A stretch of DNA of 11,227 bases, taken from the NCBI GenBank assembly GCA_013214975.1, contig JABSPR010000390.1, forward strand, positions 1-11,227, in the 5' to 3' direction. A program made the position numbers and the translations under genes. Under the pieces are notes generated by a model. It worked only from the letters and a program-made list of their open reading frames with translations. It did not search any database and was not told the DNA's origin. Positions within the stretch are counted from its first letter, which is position 1. Each line of letters starts with the position of its first letter. This document shows positions 1 to 8,106 of the stretch, one piece after another. The DNA comes from Flavobacteriales bacterium (lineage in GTDB: Bacteria; Bacteroidota; Bacteroidia; DT-38).

Positions 1-643
1 TGGTGCTGATGCTTCTTCTGTAGAAGATATTGAGAACTTAATAACCCAATCAATGGAAGTGTTAGGCAGTAAATTGGATTTCATTCTTCACTGTATTGGC
101 ATGTCTCCAAATGTTAGGAAACAAAGACCTTATACAGATTTGAATTATGATTTCTATTTGAAAACAATTGATATCTCTGCTTTGTCTTTACATAAAACAC
201 TACAGACTTGTTATAAAATGGATGCATTAAATGACTGTTCATCTGTTCTTACATTGTCGTACATCGCAGCACAAAGAATTCTACCAGGATACTCTGATAT
301 GGCTGAAGCTAAATCTACTTTAGAATCTATTGTTAGAAGTTTTGGATATATGTATGGGAATAAAAATGGTACAAGAATTAATTCGGTATCACAATCACCT
401 ACAATGACATCAGCTGGTTCTGGCGTAAAAGGACTGCATAAATTTTATTATTATGCACAAGATGTTTCGCCTTTAGGAAATGCACCTGCAGAAACTTGCG
501 CAGACTATTGTGTAACGTTATTCTCAGATCTTACTAAGATGGTTACAATGCAAAACTTATTTCACGATGGAGGCTTCTCTAATACGATGATTAGTGATAA
601 GTTGTTAGATAAATACGAGAATCCAGATTTTAAAGGAGAGTAG
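1..643 (+). CDS. fabI: Enoyl-[acyl-carrier-protein] reductase FabI, 3' part (N-terminus outside the window)
   Basis: This gene encodes the NAD(P)H-dependent enoyl-ACP reductase that catalyses the last step of each round of type II fatty-acid elongation in the cytoplasm. The reading frame is open to the window edge (first full codon at base 2). The ATG at 53 is therefore internal, and 213 residues are visible. About 55-60 N-terminal residues, including the Rossmann glycine motif, should lie upstream, judging by the usual 260-270 aa length. Visible signs are the SDR-fold segment LDFILHCIG, and a tyrosine (codon 260-262) ten residues before the catalytic Tyr-x6-Lys pair (YSDMAEAK, Tyr codon at 290-292). 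The serine-rich stretch RINSVSQSP...AGSG replaces the enterobacterial xGPIRT...SGI and is, to my knowledge, the form found in Bacteroidota and related FabI proteins. The gene ends in TAG, converges on clpC and shares a hairpin terminator with it. The family call is secure; the N-terminus cannot be judged. Confidence 0.93.
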   Translation, partial: GADASSVEDIENLITQSMEVLGSKLDFILHCIGMSPNVRKQRPYTDLNYDFYLKTIDISALSLHKTLQTCYKMDALNDCSSVLTLSYIAAQRILPGYSDMAEAKSTLESIVRSFGYMYGNKNGTRINSVSQSPTMTSAGSGVKGLHKFYYYAQDVSPLGNAPAETCADYCVTLFSDLTKMVTMQNLFHDGGFSNTMISDKLLDKYENPDFKGE

Positions 644-662
644 TATTTCTGATTAAAAGAAT

Positions 663-690
663 AAAAGGAGAGTATATTAACTCTCCTTTT
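663..690. terminator. Bidirectional intrinsic terminator between fabI and clpC
   Basis: A perfect 11-bp stem (663-673 with 680-690, arm AAAAGGAGAGT) closes a 6-nt loop. On the plus strand it runs into a short T tract (687-691). On the minus strand the A-rich left flank becomes TTTTATTCTTTT. It can therefore stop transcripts from both convergent genes. The clpC stop codon (677-679) lies in the loop, so the terminator overlaps the end of that coding region. Confidence 0.85.
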
Positions 691-3250
691 TATCGTTTCC
701 GTCTTCTTCTAAGTTTTGATCAATCTGGCTACTCTTAGCTTTGGTAACTTTAATCTTGATCTCTTCTTTTTTCTTATCGAACCCTACCGAAATCTTATCA
801 CCTTCTTTTAAAGACGATTTTATTATTTCTTCGGCTAAAGGGTCTTCAAGATATTTCTGAATTGCTCTCTTAATTGGTCTTGCACCAAATTGAGAATCAT
901 AACCTTTATCGGCAATGTAGTCCTTGGCTTCTGTCGTCAACTTGATTTCGTAACCAAGTTTTTCTAATCTCCCATAAAGGCCTTTTAATTCAATATCGAT
1001 AATATCATGAATATCATCCCTGTCTAGACTATTGAAGACAATAACATCATCAATTCTATTTAAGAATTCTGGTGCAAATGCTTTTTTAAGAGATTTTTCG
1101 ATTACACCTTTTGCATAATCTTCGGATGCATTTTGCTTAGCTGAAGTACTAAAACCAACACCTTCACCAAAATCTTTTAGTTCTCTTGAGCCAATGTTAG
1201 AAGTCATTATTACAATAGTATTCTTAAAGTCTACTTTTCTTCCAAGACTGTCCGTAATTTGTCCGTCGTCCAATATTTGTAACAATAGATTGAATACATC
1301 AGGATGTGCCTTTTCTATTTCGTCTAACAATACAACAGAGTAGGGTTTACGTCTGATCTTTTCAGTTAACTGTCCACCTTCCTCATACCCAACGTATCCC
1401 GGAGGTGCTCCCACAAGTCTTGAGATTGCAAATTTCTCCATGTACTCACTCATGTCAATTCGGATAAGTGCATCGTCGGTATCAAAAAGCATTCTACTAA
1501 GAACTTTTGCCAGCTGAGTTTTACCAACACCTGTTGGTCCTAAAAAGATAAATGAACCAATTGGTTTATTAGGATCTTTAAGTCCAGCTCTGTTACGTTG
1601 AATTGCTCTAACCACTTTGGATACGGCATCATCCTGACCAATAATTCTCTCCTTAATGTCATCATCCATTCTGGATAATCGGGCACCTTCATTCTCGGCT
1701 ATTCGCTGAACAGGAACTCCTGATATCATGGCTACAACCTCAGCCACATTTTCTTCATCAACAGTTTCCCTGTTATTCTTAGTTTCTTCTTCCCATTTAT
1801 TCTTAGCCTCATCTAAGTCTTCTAAAAGAGTTCTTTCTTTATCTCTGAGTTTTGCAGCCTCTTCATACTTTTGGCTTCTAACTACGAGATTTTTCTCCTC
1901 TTTTACTTTTTCAATACTCTCTTCGATTTCAATAACATTTTTAGGTACAATAATGTTTTTGATATGAACTCGAGACCCTGCTTCATCTAATGCGTCGATT
2001 GCCTTGTCTGGAAGAAATCGATCACTGATATACCTATCAGTTAATTGAACGCACGCCTTTAAAGCTTCTGGCGTGTAGATAACATTATGGTGATCTTCAT
2101 ATCTTCCTTTTACTTGTTCAAGGATCGTAATTGTTTGTTCTTCCGTAGTAGGCTCAACTAATACTTTCTGAAACCTTCTTTCCAAAGCACCATCTTTTTC
2201 GATGTATTGTCTGTATTCATCTAATGTAGTTGCTCCAATACATTGAACCTCACCTCTGGCTAAGGCTGGTTTGAACATGTTAGATGCATCTAAAGAACCA
2301 GAAGCTCCACCAGCACCAACGATGGTATGTATTTCATCGATGAATAAAATAATGTTAGGCGTTTTTTCTAACTCATTAAGAACAGCTTTCATTCTTTCTT
2401 CGAACTGTCCACGATACTTTGTTCCTGCAACTAGAGATGCGAGATCAAGAGTAACAATACGTTTGTTAAACAGAACTCGGGAAACTTTTTTATCTACAAT
2501 GCGAATAGCAAGTCCTTCGGCAATTGCTGATTTACCAACACCAGGCTCACCAATAAGTATAGGATTGTTTTTCTTTCTTCTACTCAGAATTTGAGAAACT
2601 CTTTCTATTTCTTGCTCTCTTCCAACAACGGGATCCAATCTATCTTCCTCTGCCATCTTTGTGAGATCTCTTCCAAAATTATCTAATACGGGAGTTTTCG
2701 ACTTCGTATCGGTAGTTTTCCGAATGTCCGAACCTAATCCACCTTCTTCGCCATTGTCATCATCATCATCATCATCTATTGGACTATCTGAAAACTCCGC
2801 TTTAGGTTCGAAGTTCGATAGTATTTGTTCTAGCTCGTCTTTCACATTAATATAATTTACGTTAAATTTTTCTAGAGATTTAGTTGCTATATTATCTTCA
2901 TCTTTTAACAATGCAAGTAGTAAATGTTCGGTTCCTATCATATTACTTTTAAAAAGCTTAGCCTCCAAGTAGGTTATTTTCAAGGCTTTCTCGGCCTGTT
3001 TAACCAATGGAATGTTACCTGTCGCTTTTTTACTCGATACTTTTTTGCTTGTAGCTTTCTCTATATACTTTCTTAATTCGAAAAGGTCTATGTCTAGAGT
3101 CTGCATTAATTTAACGGCAACACCTTCGCCCTCTCTTAAAATTCCTAATAGCAAATGTTCTGGACCTATATAGTCGTGACTTAGACGCAGAGCTTCTTCT
3201 CTACTATACGTAATAACGTCCTTTACTCTAGGTGAAAACTTAGCTTCCAT
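677..3250 (-). CDS. clpC: ATP-dependent Clp protease ATP-binding subunit ClpC (AAA+ unfoldase)
   Basis: ClpC is the hexameric unfoldase that feeds substrates to the ClpP peptidase in cytoplasmic protein quality control. All family parts are visible in 857 aa. Two N-domain repeats lie at about 1-145. An acidic linker follows at 155-175 with seven consecutive Asp. AAA module 1 has Walker A GEPGVGKS (234-241), pore-loop Tyr279, Walker B IDEIH (Asp305-Glu306) and arginine fingers Arg358-Arg359. The middle coiled-coil domain with a UVR-like segment (KYEEAAKLRDKE, about 461-472) marks ClpC rather than ClpA. AAA module 2 has Walker A GPTGVGKT (571-578), pore-loop GYVG (618-621), Walker B LLDEIE (Asp643-Glu644) and sensor-2 GARP (789-792). 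The tripeptide VGF at 698-700 sits where the ClpP-docking loop is expected, so a proteolytic role is inferred. The protein is slightly longer than the usual 810-850 aa because of the linker and a charged tail. The gene is divergent from gyrA, and the ATG at 3250 starts exactly at the conserved N-domain. Confidence 0.97.
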   Translation of the reverse strand: MEAKFSPRVKDVITYSREEALRLSHDYIGPEHLLLGILREGEGVAVKLMQTLDIDLFELRKYIEKATSKKVSSKKATGNIPLVKQAEKALKITYLEAKLFKSNMIGTEHLLLALLKDEDNIATKSLEKFNVNYINVKDELEQILSNFEPKAEFSDSPIDDDDDDDNGEEGGLGSDIRKTTDTKSKTPVLDNFGRDLTKMAEEDRLDPVVGREQEIERVSQILSRRKKNNPILIGEPGVGKSAIAEGLAIRIVDKKVSRVLFNKRIVTLDLASLVAGTKYRGQFEERMKAVLNELEKTPNIILFIDEIHTIVGAGGASGSLDASNMFKPALARGEVQCIGATTLDEYRQYIEKDGALERRFQKVLVEPTTEEQTITILEQVKGRYEDHHNVIYTPEALKACVQLTDRYISDRFLPDKAIDALDEAGSRVHIKNIIVPKNVIEIEESIEKVKEEKNLVVRSQKYEEAAKLRDKERTLLEDLDEAKNKWEEETKNNRETVDEENVAEVVAMISGVPVQRIAENEGARLSRMDDDIKERIIGQDDAVSKVVRAIQRNRAGLKDPNKPIGSFIFLGPTGVGKTQLAKVLSRMLFDTDDALIRIDMSEYMEKFAISRLVGAPPGYVGYEEGGQLTEKIRRKPYSVVLLDEIEKAHPDVFNLLLQILDDGQITDSLGRKVDFKNTIVIMTSNIGSRELKDFGEGVGFSTSAKQNASEDYAKGVIEKSLKKAFAPEFLNRIDDVIVFNSLDRDDIHDIIDIELKGLYGRLEKLGYEIKLTTEAKDYIADKGYDSQFGARPIKRAIQKYLEDPLAEEIIKSSLKEGDKISVGFDKKKEEIKIKVTKAKSSQIDQNLEEDGNDKKES
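2757..2775. repeat. In-frame trinucleotide microsatellite in clpC (TCA/GAT)
   Basis: Six tandem TCA units (GAT on the coding strand) encode most of the seven-aspartate run, residues 159-165, in the flexible linker between the ClpC N-domain and the first AAA module. Copy-number change by slippage would stay in frame and only alter linker length. Confidence 0.7.
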
Positions 3251-3329
3251 ATTATTCAGGTTTTGCCTTGATTCGTTTACTAATAAAACTTCTACATGTT
3301 ACACGAACGAGCATATTTATTATTGTATT

Positions 3330-3337
3330 CAAATTTA
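3330..3337 (-). promoter_or_regulatory. Candidate -7 promoter element for clpC
   Basis: On the minus strand this reads TAAATTTG, an exact match to the Bacteroidota sigma-A -7 consensus TAnnTTTG, about 80 bp upstream of the clpC ATG. No good TTG/TTTG element is found at the expected distance upstream (about 19-20 bp), so the call rests on the -7 element alone. It predicts a leader of roughly 70 nt. Confidence 0.4.
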
Positions 3338-3426
3338 ATAAAGCGGCCATTTTTAGAGCTTTATACGGATCATATTTATCAACAGGAATTTGTTAGTAAT
3401 AATGTTGTTTTTGAACTAATTAAAGC

Positions 3427-3456
3427 TTGACATGATGATGTATTATGCTATTTTCG
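3427..3456 (+). promoter_or_regulatory. Candidate gyrA promoter (-33 TTGACA, -7 TATTTTCG)
   Basis: TTG at 3427-3429 (in TTGACA) is separated by exactly 19 nt from TATTTTCG at 3449-3456. This matches the Bacteroidota architecture TTG-N19-TAnnTTTG with one mismatch in the -7 element. Transcription would start near 3463, giving a leader of about 50 nt before the gyrA ATG. The leader would contain the inverted repeat at 3477-3493. Confidence 0.55.
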
Positions 3457-3476
3457 ACTACATATATAACAATTGT

Positions 3477-3493
3477 GCAATACTATGTATTGC
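3477..3493. repeat. Perfect inverted repeat in the gyrA leader
   Basis: GCAATAC and GTATTGC form a perfect 7-bp inverted repeat around the trinucleotide TAT, 18 bp before the gyrA start codon. It lies downstream of the candidate promoter. It could act as an RNA hairpin near the translation start or as a repressor site. It lacks a following T tract, so it is not a typical terminator. Confidence 0.5.
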
Positions 3494-3511
3494 TCTTAAA
3501 AACAAGTCATT

Positions 3512-6139
3512 ATGACAGAAGGAGAGAAGATAATTCAGATAAATATTGAAGATGAAATGAAATCATCGTACATCGATTATTCGATGTCGGTAATCGTTTC
3601 TCGTGCTTTACCTGATGTGCGTGATGGATTAAAGCCTGTTCATAGAAGAGTTTTGTTTGGAATGCTAGATTTAGGTGTATTCGCAAACAAGCCTTATAAA
3701 AAATCTGCAAGAATTGTTGGAGAGGTATTAGGTAAGTATCACCCGCATGGTGATACTTCGGTATACGATGCTATGGTTCGTATGGCACAGCCTTGGTCTT
3801 TAAGATATCCGTTAGTTGACGGACAAGGTAACTTTGGTTCTGTCGATGGAGATAGTCCAGCCGCAATGAGATATACGGAAGTACGTCTGCGAAAGATTGC
3901 TGAAGAAATGTTAATTGATATTGACAAAGAAACTGTTGATTTCTCCTTGAACTTTGACGACTCTCTTCAAGAGCCTACGGTTCTTCCAACTAGAATTCCA
4001 AATCTTTTAATAAATGGAGGTTCGGGAATTGCCGTAGGTATGGCTACAAATATGGCTCCTCATAATATTAAGGAAGTAATTGATGGAACTATAGCTTATA
4101 TAGACAATAGAGATATCGATATTGCGGGCTTAATGGAGCACATTAAAGCTCCTGATTTTCCAACAGGCGGAACTATATATGGCTATGAGGGTGTTAAAGA
4201 TGCTTTCGAAACAGGAAGAGGACGAGTTGTAATTAGAGGTCGAAGTAACATCGAGACAAGAGACAATGGTAGAGAAACCATAATCGTTACCGAAATCCCT
4301 TACATGGTTAACAAAGCAGATATGATCTTGAAAACTGCTGGTCTAATTAATGAAAAGAAAATTGACGGTATATCTGACATAAGAGATGAGTCGGATAGAA
4401 ATGGAATGCGAATCGTTTATGAACTAAAAACGAATGCTATTACTAACGTTGTTCTTAACAAACTATATAAGTACACTGCTTTAGAATCTTCGTTTAGCGT
4501 TAACAGTATTGCCTTGGTTAACAAGCGACCTAAAATGCTTAACCTAAAAGAAATCATTCATTATTTCGTTGAGCACCGTCATGAAGTAATTGTTCGAAGA
4601 ACTCAATACGAATTAAGAAAAGCGGAAGAAAGAGCGCACATTCTTGAAGGATTAATAATTGCGAGCGATAACATCGACGAAGTAATTAGAATTATCAGAG
4701 CCTCTAAAAGTCCTGATGAAGCGAGAGAAACGTTAATGAAAACTTTCGACTTGTCTGAAATTCAATCAAGAGCGATCGTTGATATGCGATTAAGACATTT
4801 AACTGGCCTTGAACAAGACAAGTTAAGAAGAGAATACGAAGAGTTTTTAGCATTGATTGAAAAGTTAAAAGGAATTTTAGCTAGCGAAGATATTCGAATG
4901 AATATAATCAAAATGGAACTTGACGAAGTAAGAGAAAGATATCAAGATGAAAGAAGAACAGATATTGAATATGCTGCCAAAGACTTCAGAATAGAAGATA
5001 TTATTGCAGATAAAGATGTTGTAATAACAATTTCTCACAAAGGATATATTAAAAGAACGCCGCTTACTGAGTTCAAAGTACAAGGAAGGGGAGGAAAAGG
5101 ATCTAAAGGAAGTAACACTAGAGAAGAAGATTTCTTAGAGTACTTATTCGTGGCGAGCATGCATGATTACATGTTGTTCTTTACGGAACAAGGGAGATTA
5201 TTCTGGTTAAGAGTATATGAATTACCTGAGGGAATGAAAACATCTAAAGGAAGACCAATTCAAAACTTGATAAGCATTCCATCTGATGATAAAGTGAAAG
5301 CATTCATCAATACGAAAGATTTGAAAGACGAAGAGTATATTAAGAACAACTTTATTGTACTATGTACTAAGAAAGGTGTGATTAAGAAAACAGAACTTTC
5401 AGCTTATTCTAGACCACGGACTAACGGAATCAACGCAATTACTATTAAAGATGGCGATCAATTACTAGAAGCTAAATTGACAACTGGAAATAGCGAAATA
5501 TTAATGGCTATTAAATCAGGTAGAGCAATTAGATTCCCAGAAGAGAAGGTAAGAGCAATGGGCCGAAATGCTGCAGGTGTTAGAGGTATCAAGATTGATA
5601 CTAAAAACGATGAAGTAATAGGAATGATCTGTGTTGAGGATAAAGAGTCTTCAGTACTTGTTGTTTCAGAAAAAGGATACGGTAAACGTTCTCCATTGGA
5701 AGATTACAGAATTACCAATAGAGGTGGTAAGGGTGTTAAAACACTTAATATAACGGAGAAGACAGGCCAGTTAGTTGCAATGAAGAATGTAATTGATACA
5801 GATGATTTAATGATAATCAATAAATCTGGAATCACTATTCGTATGGCTGTTGAAACATTAAGAGAAATGGGTAGAGCAACACAAGGTGTTAGACTTATTA
5901 AACTTAAAGGAGAAGACAGCATCGCAGCAGTTACTAAAATTGAAGTATCTGAAGATGATGAAATAGCTGTTGATGAAGAAGGTAATCCAATTGTGACTGC
6001 TTCGGTTGAAGAAGGAGAAAATTCTTCTGAAGAGAATGTTGGCAAAGAAATTGCAGACGATCAAGAAGAAGTAGAAGATGACTCTACGGAAGATTCTGAA
6101 GAAGAGGGTTCTGATGACGATACTGAAAACGATAACTAA
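3512..6139 (+). CDS. gyrA: DNA gyrase subunit A
   Basis: GyrA is the breakage-reunion subunit of gyrase, which with GyrB introduces negative supercoils. The N-terminal topoisomerase domain (about 1-500) starts with IDYSMSVIVSRALPDVRDGL and carries the catalytic Tyr121 in AAMRYTE. The quinolone-binding turn reads HPHGDTSVYD, with Thr82 and Asp86 at the positions of E. coli Ser83 and Asp87. The C-terminal domain (about 500-800) shows about six beta-pinwheel blade repeats of the type KGYIKRTPL, EQGRLFWLR, KKGVIKKTEL, KSGRAIRF, EKGYGKRSPL and KSGITIRM. It contains a GyrA box, QGRGGKG (524-530), which separates gyrase from topoisomerase IV (ParC). A second RGGKG occurs at 737-741. Residues 812-875 form a strongly acidic tail, as in many GyrA proteins. 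The chosen ATG leaves the normal short N-terminal lead. The next gene follows after 11 nt and is probably in the same transcript. Confidence 0.98.
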   Translation: MTEGEKIIQINIEDEMKSSYIDYSMSVIVSRALPDVRDGLKPVHRRVLFGMLDLGVFANKPYKKSARIVGEVLGKYHPHGDTSVYDAMVRMAQPWSLRYPLVDGQGNFGSVDGDSPAAMRYTEVRLRKIAEEMLIDIDKETVDFSLNFDDSLQEPTVLPTRIPNLLINGGSGIAVGMATNMAPHNIKEVIDGTIAYIDNRDIDIAGLMEHIKAPDFPTGGTIYGYEGVKDAFETGRGRVVIRGRSNIETRDNGRETIIVTEIPYMVNKADMILKTAGLINEKKIDGISDIRDESDRNGMRIVYELKTNAITNVVLNKLYKYTALESSFSVNSIALVNKRPKMLNLKEIIHYFVEHRHEVIVRRTQYELRKAEERAHILEGLIIASDNIDEVIRIIRASKSPDEARETLMKTFDLSEIQSRAIVDMRLRHLTGLEQDKLRREYEEFLALIEKLKGILASEDIRMNIIKMELDEVRERYQDERRTDIEYAAKDFRIEDIIADKDVVITISHKGYIKRTPLTEFKVQGRGGKGSKGSNTREEDFLEYLFVASMHDYMLFFTEQGRLFWLRVYELPEGMKTSKGRPIQNLISIPSDDKVKAFINTKDLKDEEYIKNNFIVLCTKKGVIKKTELSAYSRPRTNGINAITIKDGDQLLEAKLTTGNSEILMAIKSGRAIRFPEEKVRAMGRNAAGVRGIKIDTKNDEVIGMICVEDKESSVLVVSEKGYGKRSPLEDYRITNRGGKGVKTLNITEKTGQLVAMKNVIDTDDLMIINKSGITIRMAVETLREMGRATQGVRLIKLKGEDSIAAVTKIEVSEDDEIAVDEEGNPIVTASVEEGENSSEENVGKEIADDQEEVEDDSTEDSEEEGSDDDTENDN

Positions 6140-6150
6140 ACAATACATTA

Positions 6151-7353
6151 ATGAAAAAAGCACTATTAATACTTGCCTTAACTAGCATAGTGAGCGCAAC
6201 TTTTGCTCAAAAGGCAAACATACAAACGGCATCTAATCACCTCAGACATGGTGAACTAAAAGAGGCAAAATCGGCTATTGATAAAGCAACCATCAACGCT
6301 TCTTCTAAAGGGATGGCTAAAACTTGGAAAATCCGAGCAGATGTTTATTACAAAATAGGAACTGCTAAAAATGCCAGTATCAAAGCGTTATCACCTAATG
6401 CCTTTGAGGAAGCGTTTGAAGCATTCAAAACATTAAAAGAAGTTGATGCCAAGAAAATGTATACTAGTGAGGTAACTCCTGGTATTGCAAATTGCGCTAG
6501 GAATTTCTACAACAAAGGAGAAGCGGCTTATAACGATTCATCTTATGCATCTGCAATTAAATATTTTGATTTATGTGCAGCAGCAAAGGCAGCGAATGGT
6601 TTGAAGAGCAAGCCTAAAGCATATTATCCACCTGTTCATTGGGCGGCATTAGCAGCTGAAAAAATGAAGAACTATGATTTAGCGGAGAAAAATTATCGAG
6701 AGATGATAGCTGCTGATTATGCTAAGTTGGACATGTTCAAAAACCTAATCGATATCTATAAAAAAGGTAAAGATGATCAAGAAGGTTATGAGAAAGTTTT
6801 AGCTGAAGCTAGAGTTGCTTTTCCGGATGATTTGAACCTAATGCTTGTTGAAACAGACGTGTTACTTAATAAGGGAGATAAAGAAGGAGCAAAACGTAAC
6901 TTGGATGCTGCGATTGCAAAAGATCCTGAAAATGAAAAACTATATTATTTCATTGCAACAACTGTTTATGAGCCACAAGGTGATTTGGAAAATGCAGAAG
7001 CTAATTATCTAAAGGCATTAGAGTTGAAACCTGATTATGTGGATGCGGCATACAATGCAGGTGTAATGTATTATAACGTTGCTGCTGATATTCTCAAGAA
7101 AGCAAATGATATTACAGACAACACTAAATACAATGCAGAAAAAGAAAAAGCACAAGTGAAATTCAAAAAAGCTGTTGAATATTTGGCGAAAGTTGAAGTA
7201 TTAGCAGGAGAGGACATGGCTGTTGTAAAGGAAGAATTAAAACCAACTTTGATTAATACATTAAGATCTTTAAAGAATGCTTATGTTAGGTTAAATGATC
7301 CTGTGAAGATGAAACTTGTTAAGGCAAAACTTACAGCTCTTGGTATAAGCTAA
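6151..7353 (+). CDS. Exported tetratricopeptide-repeat protein downstream of gyrA
   Basis: This 400-aa protein has a clear Sec signal peptide (MKKALLILAL..., predicted cleavage ATFA|Q after residue 19), placing it in the periplasm or associated with the envelope. The rest is alpha-helical with TPR-like units. The clearest pair is at about 229-260 (NKGDKEGAKRNLDAAIAKDP) and 262-296 (GDLENAEANYLKALELKPDY). Weaker units lie at about 24-70, 114-146 and 163-190. TPRs make scaffolds for protein-protein contacts; no enzymatic motif is visible, and the partner is unknown. The gene begins 11 nt after the gyrA stop and ends at a strong terminator, so it is probably co-transcribed with gyrA. I recall TPR proteins behind gyrA in other Flavobacteriales, but could not check this. 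There is no evidence that it takes part in DNA topology, and its exported location argues against it. Confidence 0.85.
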   Translation: MKKALLILALTSIVSATFAQKANIQTASNHLRHGELKEAKSAIDKATINASSKGMAKTWKIRADVYYKIGTAKNASIKALSPNAFEEAFEAFKTLKEVDAKKMYTSEVTPGIANCARNFYNKGEAAYNDSSYASAIKYFDLCAAAKAANGLKSKPKAYYPPVHWAALAAEKMKNYDLAEKNYREMIAADYAKLDMFKNLIDIYKKGKDDQEGYEKVLAEARVAFPDDLNLMLVETDVLLNKGDKEGAKRNLDAAIAKDPENEKLYYFIATTVYEPQGDLENAEANYLKALELKPDYVDAAYNAGVMYYNVAADILKKANDITDNTKYNAEKEKAQVKFKKAVEYLAKVEVLAGEDMAVVKEELKPTLINTLRSLKNAYVRLNDPVKMKLVKAKLTALGIS

Positions 7354-7368
7354 TAAAGAGTTATAAAT

Positions 7369-7409
7369 AATAAAAGGCCTGTATACAACATGTATACAGG
7401 CCTTTTATT
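7369..7409. terminator. Strong bidirectional intrinsic terminator
   Basis: A perfect 19-bp stem (7369-7387 paired with 7391-7409) closes a 3-nt loop (ACA). The core arm is AAAAGGCCTGTATACA. The arms end in A/T runs that give a T tract on either strand (TTTTATTT on plus, TTTTATTATT on minus). It lies between the convergent TPR gene (ends 7353) and the minus-strand gene that ends at 7425, and should stop transcription from both sides. Confidence 0.93.
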
Positions 7410-7424
7410 TAATACGATTATATT

Positions 7425-7979
7425 TTAAGCAGGAGAGGGAGCAGTTATTGCTTTTCCTGTTGTGCTATTATTGGTTGAATAATTGTAGCACTGTGTCCAT
7501 TGTCTTCCTTCTTTATCCTTGAAAAGGATATCGATCTTCACCGTTTGAATCTCGTTAAATCCAATGGATTTTTTTCTCCTAAAGAATATAGGATACGCCT
7601 GACCTGGTCCGCAATACTTTCCATCCGCTAAATAAGCACGGTCAGTTACATGTCCAAATTTATTAGAACGAGCATTTACATTTAAAATGGCTAACTCTTG
7701 ATTTTCTACTTGTACTTTAAAAACGAAGAACTTCCGAGCTTCCTTTTTGTACAGCATATTTAGTTTAGGTTTCTCGGTAGCCATTAATTCTTTAATAGCT
7801 TCTTGGGAATGTTCTCTTATTTGAACATTTGGTGAGAAGTCTTCATCAGCACTATAATCATTATCGATTCCAGTATGATTTGGACTTATAAATTCCACAT
7901 GATTGGCACTGACATAAGTGTCAATTTCATTAATAAAATCTGTTTTTGTATTTACGTTTGGTTCTTGTTCTTCTGACAT
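7425..7979 (-). CDS. Hypothetical protein, 184 aa
   Basis: I do not recognise this family. The protein has no signal peptide or membrane segment and is probably cytoplasmic. The first about 70 residues are acidic and polar, low in hydrophobics (MSEEQEPNVNTKTDF..., NDYSADEDFSP), and look disordered. From about residue 78 it becomes a compact, probably beta-rich domain: KFFVFKVQVENQELAILNVN, then DRAYLADGKYCGPGQAYPIFF, then TVKIDILFKDKEGRQWTQCYNY. It ends in a Ser/Thr/Pro-rich tail. Only two cysteines are present (123 and 164). Composition and strand clustering support a real gene, as does the matching terminator just behind its stop. The ATG at 7979 was chosen because it is the first in frame and is preceded by an A/T-rich leader. 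No neighbour points to a function. Confidence 0.75.
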   Translation of the reverse strand: MSEEQEPNVNTKTDFINEIDTYVSANHVEFISPNHTGIDNDYSADEDFSPNVQIREHSQEAIKELMATEKPKLNMLYKKEARKFFVFKVQVENQELAILNVNARSNKFGHVTDRAYLADGKYCGPGQAYPIFFRRKKSIGFNEIQTVKIDILFKDKEGRQWTQCYNYSTNNSTTGKAITAPSPA

Positions 7980-8033
7980 ATTTATAATGTTTAAAGATTG
8001 AATATGAGAACAACTCTCACTGTCTATGATTGT

Positions 8034-8065
8034 TAAATATAGTGAAACAGATGACTTACATTCAA
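8034..8065 (-). promoter_or_regulatory. Weak candidate promoter for the 184-aa protein gene
   Basis: On the minus strand, TTG (8065-8063) is followed after 21 nt by TATATTTA (8041-8034), one mismatch from TAnnTTTG. It would start transcription near 8027, about 48 nt before the ATG. Spacing is slightly long and the last -7 base is off, so this is tentative. Confidence 0.25.
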
Positions 8066-8080
8066 TTTAATGGATAAATT

Positions 8081-8106
8081 ATTGATTTCATATTATGAAT
8101 ATCAAT
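8081..8106. repeat. Near-perfect 26-bp palindrome in the 7980-8187 gap
   Basis: The half-sites ATTGAT-TTCATA and TATGAA-(T)-ATCAAT form 12-bp arms around a single central T, with one bulged T at 8100. The inner 13 bp (8087-8099) are perfectly symmetric. It lies between two minus-strand genes, about 16 bp upstream of the weak promoter of the 184-aa gene. It has no T tract on either side, so a protein-binding site is more likely than a terminator. That is an inference. Confidence 0.5.

Noticed and set aside
1728..2855. Plus-strand open frames of 64-107 codons inside clpC
   Set aside because: They lie antisense to conserved ClpC motifs, are rich in Ser/Phe/Leu as expected from the reverse of charged codons, and lack their own promoter or domain signs.
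3752..3772. Thr at the position of E. coli GyrA Ser83, as possible quinolone resistance
   Set aside because: Threonine keeps the hydroxyl and occurs naturally in susceptible species, and the acidic Asp86 is retained, so no resistance call is justified.
3510..6163. Minus-strand open frames within and at the end of gyrA
   Set aside because: They are antisense shadows of GyrA; the long ones at 5704-6163 arise from the acidic, Glu/Asp-rich tail and show no family features.
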